Shown here in pieces: positions 57,908-64,000 of a DNA stretch of 64,000 nt (positions are counted from its first letter, which is position 1; the number at the start of each line of letters is the position of its first letter). The stretch comes from Suillus spraguei. Taxonomy: Eukaryota > Basidiomycota > Agaricomycetes > Boletales > Suillaceae. The notes beneath the pieces are model-generated. The model did no database searches. It had not been told where the DNA came from and saw nothing but the letters and a program-made list of their open reading frames with translations. The DNA lies in contig JABCPU010000025.1 of the NCBI GenBank assembly GCA_016800925.1, positions 248,001-312,000 of the forward strand, read 5' to 3'. The translations under genes and the position numbers were made by a program.

Positions 57908-59764
57908 ATGATGGCCAACAAGGCAAAGCTTGAGGCACTTCTGACTCTGATCAACACATCCGCACGGGATGCCATCGCGTTGTATGAGCAATACGGTGAT
58001 GTACCCTCCATCGACCAGACGGAACCCCACCCGTTGGACGAAGCGGTCGACCAAGTAGCTTTAAAGAGTGCTATTCGTATTCTCGAAGGTGCTTGTGCTC
58101 AGATATGCACGACACTTGCTCCACCCGCCCATACTGCAATTAACGTGAGAAATTGGATAATGGGATGCACCTTATTTTGGCTGATCAGATTGCACGCAGC
58201 TTGTCCAAGCGTATGATTATGCTTGCATGCGAGTAGCCATACGGGAAAATATTTCAGATATTCTGTTGAACTACCCCAAGGGTCTTCACATCAATGAACT
58301 CTCCAAAAAAATCAGCATCGAGCCAAAGAAGCTGTCCAGGACGATGCGCCTCCTGGCTACGAGAGGTTGCTACAATGAAGGTAAGAGCCATTTATTGCCT
58401 GGTTCGATTTCTTCTCATCGCATTGTGCCAGTGGACATGGACGTTTTTGCCAACAACCGACTGTCTCTAATCCTGCTCAATGGAAACCCTGTCAGAAACT
58501 TGGCCTTAATTCACACAGAAGAAATTGGCAAGGGAGCAACAGTTTTCTATGAGACACTCAAAGATCCGAAAATTGCGTACTCGTATGAACCAACGTTTGC
58601 TCCTGTGATGTATGCCATTAATAAGGACGGAACCGAAGGAACGTTCTTCGACTGGATGGGGCGGAATGTATGTTCTTAAATATTGCTACATAAAGCTTAC
58701 TCATATCACTTACTCGTAGGACGGTTACCGCGAGGTAGGTATTTGGTCCCTTAGCACGATCGTTCTAATATCTTTAGTAGTCCTATCACACGTCGATGAG
58801 AGCTATGAGCTCTATTATGGGCTCCCTGGCTGTCCTGACTCGTAAGTGTTTGAGCACACAAAGACGGAAGAATTAAATGCTAACCTGATAATAGACTTCC
58901 CATTCGAAAAGTACTCAACAGTCGTTGATGTTGGAGGAGGTATCGGAGCATTTTCTCTGCCTTTGGCGAAAACGCACAAAAACGTTAAAATCACAATTCA
59001 TGATCTTCCGGAAGCTTTGGTCCAGGCAAGAGACGTAAGTCGCTAGGACAATGTGCTTATCACCAAATTAATGGAATCTAGATCTGGGCGAAAGAATGCC
59101 CTGAAGCCCTGGCAGAAAACAGGGTCGAGTTCGTGGAATTGGACTTCCTCGAACAAGTGCCCGTGAAGGGCAAGGACATCTACTACGTAAGTGGTAAACT
59201 CTGTAGGCGTCAACCTGCGAAATTAACAATGACCGCAGCTCAGAAATGTCATCCACGACTGGCCTGACCAGGAATCTGCGGTCATTCTTTCAAATGTTCG
59301 CAAGGCGCTCAGTCCGAACAGCCGCGTCCTCATCCGTATGTCAAATATAGCGTAGTCCGTCGTCCCACAGTCTGACAAATTCTAGACGACTATGTGCTCC
59401 GCCAGCTCAGCCACCAGCAGGCAGTAGTGAGAGATTCAAAGCTGGGAGTTGTTTCTGTATGTCACATGTCCGCTGATCTACATCTATCTTTCAACTTGTT
59501 CATGCCCCCACCTAGGCTCCTGAACCTCTTCTTGTAAACTTTGGTGTTGGAAATATCCGTTCGTACCAGCAAGACATGTCTATGTTGTTTGTACACAACG
59601 CAAAGGAGCGAACGTTGCAAGACAGCCTCGCACTCGCGTGAGTAACGTTTGATTGCTGCCTTGATTTTACCTGATTTGTTCGGGATAGCACTGCCGCTGG
59701 TCTGAAACTAGAGAAGGTCTGGGACCTTGCCGAAGCATGCGTCTTGGAGTATTCTGCTGCGTAA
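57908..59764 (+). CDS. SAM-dependent O-methyltransferase (COMT-like), copy 2
   Basis: Tandem paralogue of the gene at 51440, with the same exon plan and length. It starts MMANKAKLEALLTLINTS and ends LEYSAA. It keeps SAM motif I (VDVGGGIGAFSLPLA), the LRNVIHDWPD-type catalytic His block and all splice sites I checked. Differences cluster in the variable middle (IHTEEIGKGATVFYETL against LHMEAVAKGATVYYETL) and in the N-terminal domain, the substrate-facing parts. Both copies seem functional, so they may differ in substrate or expression. Confidence 0.87.
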
Positions 59765-60758
59765 TTTTTCGCGAGCTGATCAGTTTTTGGCTCTAGTGTT
59801 CTAAAAATTGGCCTACTATATTTTCATAAACATAAGTAGTATGCTCCTACATATCTTGAGATTTGTGAGTCTTATAATGGGCCGGCGGCCTGTGGAATGT
59901 AATTAATTATTGAGATCAGTGTATTACTATCAGACAAAATAAACTTTTGCGATTCGCTCAATGTGATATGACCACCGCGTGGTAGTCCACAGCTTCTCAA
60001 TGAGCTTCTTTGAGAACACCGATGGCGAAGGAAATTATATCTCATTGGCAAGGATACGTGAGAATACCTATATAGCACTTTGCATCCTTTACTTGGGTGA
60101 ACAGTACCCACTGACTCACACTCAGTGTCTGCGGAATTGTATTATGTAAGTTCTGTTTCCACAGCACCTGCATGTGATACCTATGAGATGAATTGATGTC
60201 AGGAGGTGACCAGGACTCCTTGTATGGTGGACGATAAGGTTGCGGTTCGATTTGCCGATTTGGCGCGACGTTTTCGTTTTTGAAGTCCAATCAATGTTTG
60301 TTCTAGTCTTGAACTATAGACCTCAAGTTGAATATAATTTTGTGTCACAAAAAGTCACAAGGGCAGTTACTTACTACTATCGGTAATGGTCGGACTCGCG
60401 CCAATCCCCGACCCCGGAGCTCCGTGTCTTGAGCTGCATGGTGATGAATTCCGGCACGGCTTCAAAGGTTTGTGCATAAGACATAAGTATCTCAGATGCG
60501 GGTCACACGGTATACAATCTCGCAAGGCAGTGTAACGACAAGGAAGCTACGCGATCTACTGCAATCAAGGTAGTGAGAGGACTCAGAAGAGGGGGTCCAC
60601 GCAGAGCACAATATAATTAGTGTTTCGGGTCCGAAGGCACGACTCGCCATGGAGTAAATATCAATGTTGCATCAACAATTTGCACAGGGGTTAAGATGGA
60701 CCTCTAAGGAAACCACCCATGAGTGGATGTCAAGGTGTATTCCGATTTAAAAAAATGC

Positions 60759-61437
60759 TGTCATGAGCAGGTTTTGAACCTACACAGGAAGTAGTAACAG
60801 ATTTTGATTCTGTTGTGGGAACCATCAGGCTAAGACCAGTTACAATGAGCTGCCAAAGAAACCATCACGGGTGAATATCAAGGTGGGTTCAGATAGAAAA
60901 AACCTTGTCGTCGGCAGGTTTCGAACCTGCACAGTCCAAGAGAAACAGATTTTGATTCTGTCATGGCAACCACCAGGCTGACACCAGCTACAGTGAACTT
61001 TCAAAGAAACCGTCCACGAGTGAACATCAAAGTGTGTTCTGATAGAAAAAAGCTCGTCATCGGCAGGTTTTGAACCCGCACATTTAAAGATAAACAAATT
61101 TTAATTCTGTTGGGGCAACCGCTTAGCTAAGGCCAGTTACGCTGAACTTCTAAAGAAGCCATCCATGAGTGAATGTCAAGGTGTGTTTCAATAGAAAAAA
61201 ACCTTGTCGTCGGCAGGTTTCAAACCTGCACAGTCCAAGAGAAACAGATTTTGATTCTGTTGTGGCAACCACCTGACCAAGACCAGTTGAGGTGAACTTC
61301 TGAAGAAACCGTCCATGAATGTCAAGGTGCGTTCTGATAGAAAAAAAACTGTAGTTCAGCAGGTCTCGAACCTGCGTAGTCCAAGAGAAACAGATTTCGA
61401 TTCTGTTGTGGTAACCACAGTAGCCAGGCTAAAGTCT
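60759..61437 (-). repeat. Tandem array of tRNA-Leu-like units (right), five units
   Basis: Units lie at about 60760-60840, 60907-60988, 61056-61136, 61206-61287 and 61351-61437, spaced 146-150 bp. Read on the minus strand, three units keep the anticodon loop ATCAAAA (CAA). The unit at 61056 has ATTAAAA (TAA, also Leu) and the unit at 61351 has ATCGAAA (CGA). T arms such as GCAGGTTCGAAACCTGC are intact. The unit at 61056 has a perfect A-box match (TAGCTAAGCGG). Runs of five to eight T (A on the plus strand) follow each unit. Confidence 0.75.
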
Positions 61438-61439
61438 TT

Positions 61440-62105
61440 AACTCCCACTTGACGACTCATCCTAAGTTGGAAACCTATGGGGCCCCTGATCGACACTGCC
61501 CGAAAAGATGACATAGACAGTAAAGTTCGAGTCTGAACGTCTATGAGACAATAGAATTGCCCCGACGAGGGACGAAGACTAAGATAATTCTAATTCATCA
61601 TCATTAGCAGCAAGTTCAATGTGATTGACATTACCACTAAGTATACACGGAGTTTCTGGAAACACAGAAGGAAATGAGCAGATACTAGAAAACGTGGACA
61701 GTGAAACACTGTCACCACCTTGAAGGCCAGACATGGAGGATTGGAGACGGGAGTCTCATCTTCCAAAACGGTGGTCACGCAGCAATGCAGTTCATCCCAA
61801 ACATAACCTCGAGACCTCACGCGACCTCGAACTCGACATCGGTAGTGAGAGCATGGCAATAAATCACTGAGGCCATGGGGATTTCAGCGAAACACATACT
61901 TGGGCCCAAATGGCTGAGCAAACGAGCAATCGAAGAAGACGAGAGAAGAATACCATTCAAGGACAAGAGCAACAGACGCAGGAAGACAATCGATTTAAAT
62001 GATGTCCCATAGAACACGATATAACCCACTCCCTTATGGTAGTGGGAATAAATCTACATGACACATTAGCACACGGTGTTCGGAAACCAATGCAAGCACT
62101 TACCT
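61440..62105. other. Segment unique to the right tRNA-array copy
   Basis: It has no counterpart in the left copy. Minus-strand frames at 61590-61859 and 61817-62029 have no recognisable motif. It may be a later insertion or a part lost from the left copy. Confidence 0.35.
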
Positions 62106-63560
62106 TACTAGGAAGGTTCTGAGAAGTGGAAGCCTTGGAAGTAGAGCACGATGGTCTGGCTTTCCATTGAGCAGCAGTCTTCGTACGAATCTTGTTCTCT
62201 TCTGTCGATAGTAGGAATGCGCGCAGGACCAGATGTCAACTCCACGGTGACCCCATTATGATTGGAAACAAAACGCAGCACAATGCAGTCATGCAGAAAA
62301 GACGATAGCACGGAGAAATCTCGATTCATCGTTAATATAAATAACAGTAGGAATATCAGTGAAGGGTCGAATGACTTGATAACAACTAAAGGCACAGTCG
62401 ACAATTAATATCAATATACGCAGTGATAAAACAATACCAACTACTGTCATAGCGGGAATGAAGCACTGCGCAGCCTGAGTGAGTCGCATATCCTGGAGGG
62501 TAAGGGCTGCTCAGTGAGCTCAGGGAAGGATAATTCATTCGCACTAATGTTTGATATTAATGTAATGCTCGCCAGCAGCTGCGATCTACTCAGTGAGCAC
62601 GGCGCGCAGAGTCGCCGCAGACTGGCGTAGAACTGATTTGTGATTCATGTGACAGGACCATAGCGCATACCAATAAAGTTCGGAACAAATATTGGTCGGA
62701 CTTCAAAATAAGTTGCGGCATATCGGCAAATCGAACCGTAACCTTGCGTCCTCTGATAAGCCTCATACAGGAAGGAATCTGAACACGGATCTCGGACCGC
62801 GCGAACGGTACTTCCTAACTCTCACTGGGCGCTTGGGCTGTTTATGAATGATTCAGCGCCTGCCCATATCCGGGGTTCATTTAGACTTGGGCTTCACATA
62901 CAATGCTGTGAAACAACTAAGGAGTCAATGTACATTGCCATCAAGCTAAGAACCATTGAGACACCGCAGTGAGGTAAAATTCTGGTGAAAGATAACTACC
63001 ACAGGAACACAGTGATTAGACACAATAGAAGATATTGCGCCTGCGCTGTATCCACCTGTGTCTGGTATCTTTGCCTCCATGACGGCTTTCTGGACACTAC
63101 CTAGCAGGTGCGCGCACGTGAATAGTAACCCAGCCCCTTCCACGATGAATTGACGGTCCCAATATCGGATGCCGCAAGGTCCCTGATGGTAGGAATCGAG
63201 AAGAATTAGGTCAGATGACCCAGAAAACTGAGTGCAGCGACGTACTTCGCTATTCGCTTGTCGTAACATGGTAGCGTCGAGTCTCGTGTAGCATACTTGC
63301 CGAGATCCAGACCTAAGGATGTGCCTGAGTCAACACTGAGCAGCTTTTAGAAGTTCAAATATAAATGATCACCTCGTATGCTCTTTGTGCACGTTCCTCA
63401 ACGTCGTCGTGATCCATCTTACGCGCCTTCCTGGTCTTTTGTGTCCCCTTAGCAAACCATGTTTCGTTATAAGAACTGTCGCAGTTGTCAGTACAATCTT
63501 CTTCCGATTCAGAATCTGGATGTTCTGCGCGTTTTCGTTTGAGCATCTTCAAAGTGCAAT

Positions 63561-64000
63561 GATAAAAGCTACACTAACTGACTGCAGTTGACTGTTGAGT
63601 GCATTTAAATTTGCAAGCCTGTTCATTTCAAACTCAGACTAGCCTCCAAGTCAGGTACCGATGTAGGACAGTCCTGGCCTGGAGTCTGGACGGAATCAGC
63701 GTGAATGAGCGCGGGTGGTTTTTATTGGCATGTATCGTATCGTATGCTATGTTAACTTGCAATATATCGATTTCCGTATATTAGCGTGTCGAAGCTAGCA
63801 AGATATCAGAGGGACATACGCAGTTATTGCGTTGAAAAGCATACACCAGCATCGATGCGCATCATTTTCACAGCTACGGAAAGCGCAGATACTGACGCAA
63901 TACAAGGTGCCACAGCCACAATCCTTGCACGTAAGTCGTATTTTCATTGGGAGCGCTCAGTGACCGAGGCTATGTAGTAGAATGCATTACGCAGATCAGA
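63561..64000. other. End of window; possible first exon of a gene running off the edge
   Basis: A plus-strand frame from ATG 63856 (MRIIFTATESADTDAIQG) ends at a strong donor GTAAGT near 63930. This could be an exon 1, but no family is recognised and the rest lies outside the window. Confidence 0.2.

Larger units (their letters stand above)
60223..62745. mobile_element. tRNA-array element, right copy (inverted relative to the left copy)
   Basis: It starts TATGGTGGACGATAAGG at 60223. Its far end is the inverted counterpart CCGTAACCTT at 62745, where the outermost TGGTGGAC is replaced by flanking MutY sequence. It is about 2.5 kb and matches the left copy in reverse, including the array. About 600 bp at 61440-62100 have no counterpart in the left copy. 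Its position inside the MutY pseudogene is clear because the flanks match the intact MutY gene near 54850 and 54895. No transposase is visible. Confidence 0.7.
59965..63546 (-). pseudogene. MutY pseudogene, deleted and split by the tRNA-array element
   Basis: Pieces of the MutY gene at 53987-55932 are found in order on the minus strand. The N-terminus is 63546-63400 (acidic/basic leader), followed at once by [10 protein letters not shown]; about 60 intervening residues are lost. The HhH region is near 62980-63160 (YSAGAISSI, with an altered hairpin, IPDTGG in place of IPGIGR). A fragment of the iron-sulphur segment lies near 62750-62800. The 3' end is at 59965-60210. Element 60223-62745 sits between the last two. 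Multiple indels and stops exclude a product. Confidence 0.85.
57451..63560 (+). repeat. Tandem duplication, unit 2 (methyltransferase + MutY remnant)
   Basis: It is the direct repeat of unit 1. The methyltransferase half is well conserved. The MutY half is deleted in places and contains the right tRNA-array element. Confidence 0.75.

Noticed and set aside
1921..62745. The whole window as one giant mobile element bounded by the inverted tRNA-array copies
   Set aside because: Each copy has its own two ends, and the intervening DNA carries ordinary single-copy housekeeping genes; two separate insertions explain it better.

Overview
The window looks like nuclear DNA of a mushroom-forming basidiomycete (Agaricomycetes). 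The evidence is the very short (about 48-80 bp) GT-AG introns with CTAAC-like branch sites, and the gene families present: a DUF4470/MYND protein, an ABCC transporter with many introns, a CxC5/CxC6 protein associated with KDZ elements, and COMT-like O-methyltransferases. This assignment rests on recognised families and gene structure; no search was run.

Layout. 0-1.9 kb holds one small cysteine-rich secreted protein gene. 1.9-18.6 kb is a transposon nest. Its oldest layer is an element bounded by TATGGTGGAC / GTCCACCATA that carries a tandem array of tRNA-Leu-like units. A complete-ended PIF/Harbinger element (3734-10075, TTA target duplication) and a KDZ-like element (10132-18409, TCACCATG duplication) inserted 56 bp apart in it. 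These were in turn hit by a hAT fragment element, by two 750-bp solo LTRs of one family and by two longer LTRs of another family. 19.4-23.2 kb is an apparently intact DUF4470/MYND gene. 24.5-38 kb is the gene-dense core: a small conserved gene, a cornichon (Erv14-type) cargo receptor, an RRM/RGG (Aly/REF-like) protein, an ABCC transporter, and a convergent cytochrome P450. 38.6-42.7 kb is an inverted, decayed copy of the DUF4470/MYND gene. 43.8-47.8 kb has poorly known ORFs and a genuine tRNA-Leu(CAG). 50.9-63.6 kb is a tandem duplication of an [O-methyltransferase + MutY adenine glycosylase] unit. In the second unit the methyltransferase is intact, but MutY is a pseudogene split by a second, oppositely oriented copy of the tRNA-array element (60.2-62.7 kb).

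How the parts relate. The two tRNA-array copies serve as controls for one another. The right copy is uninterrupted at the two places where Harbinger and the KDZ-like element sit in the left copy, so the insertion sites and target duplications can be read directly. The methyltransferases, P450 and ABCC transporter are types often seen in secondary metabolism or detoxification, but no core synthase is visible. A joint pathway would be speculation.

The most unusual item is the tRNA-array element. It holds four to five tRNA-like units at about 148-bp spacing, each with an anticodon arm, a T arm and, in most units, a run of T that could end Pol III transcription. I did not recognise any known named element in it.
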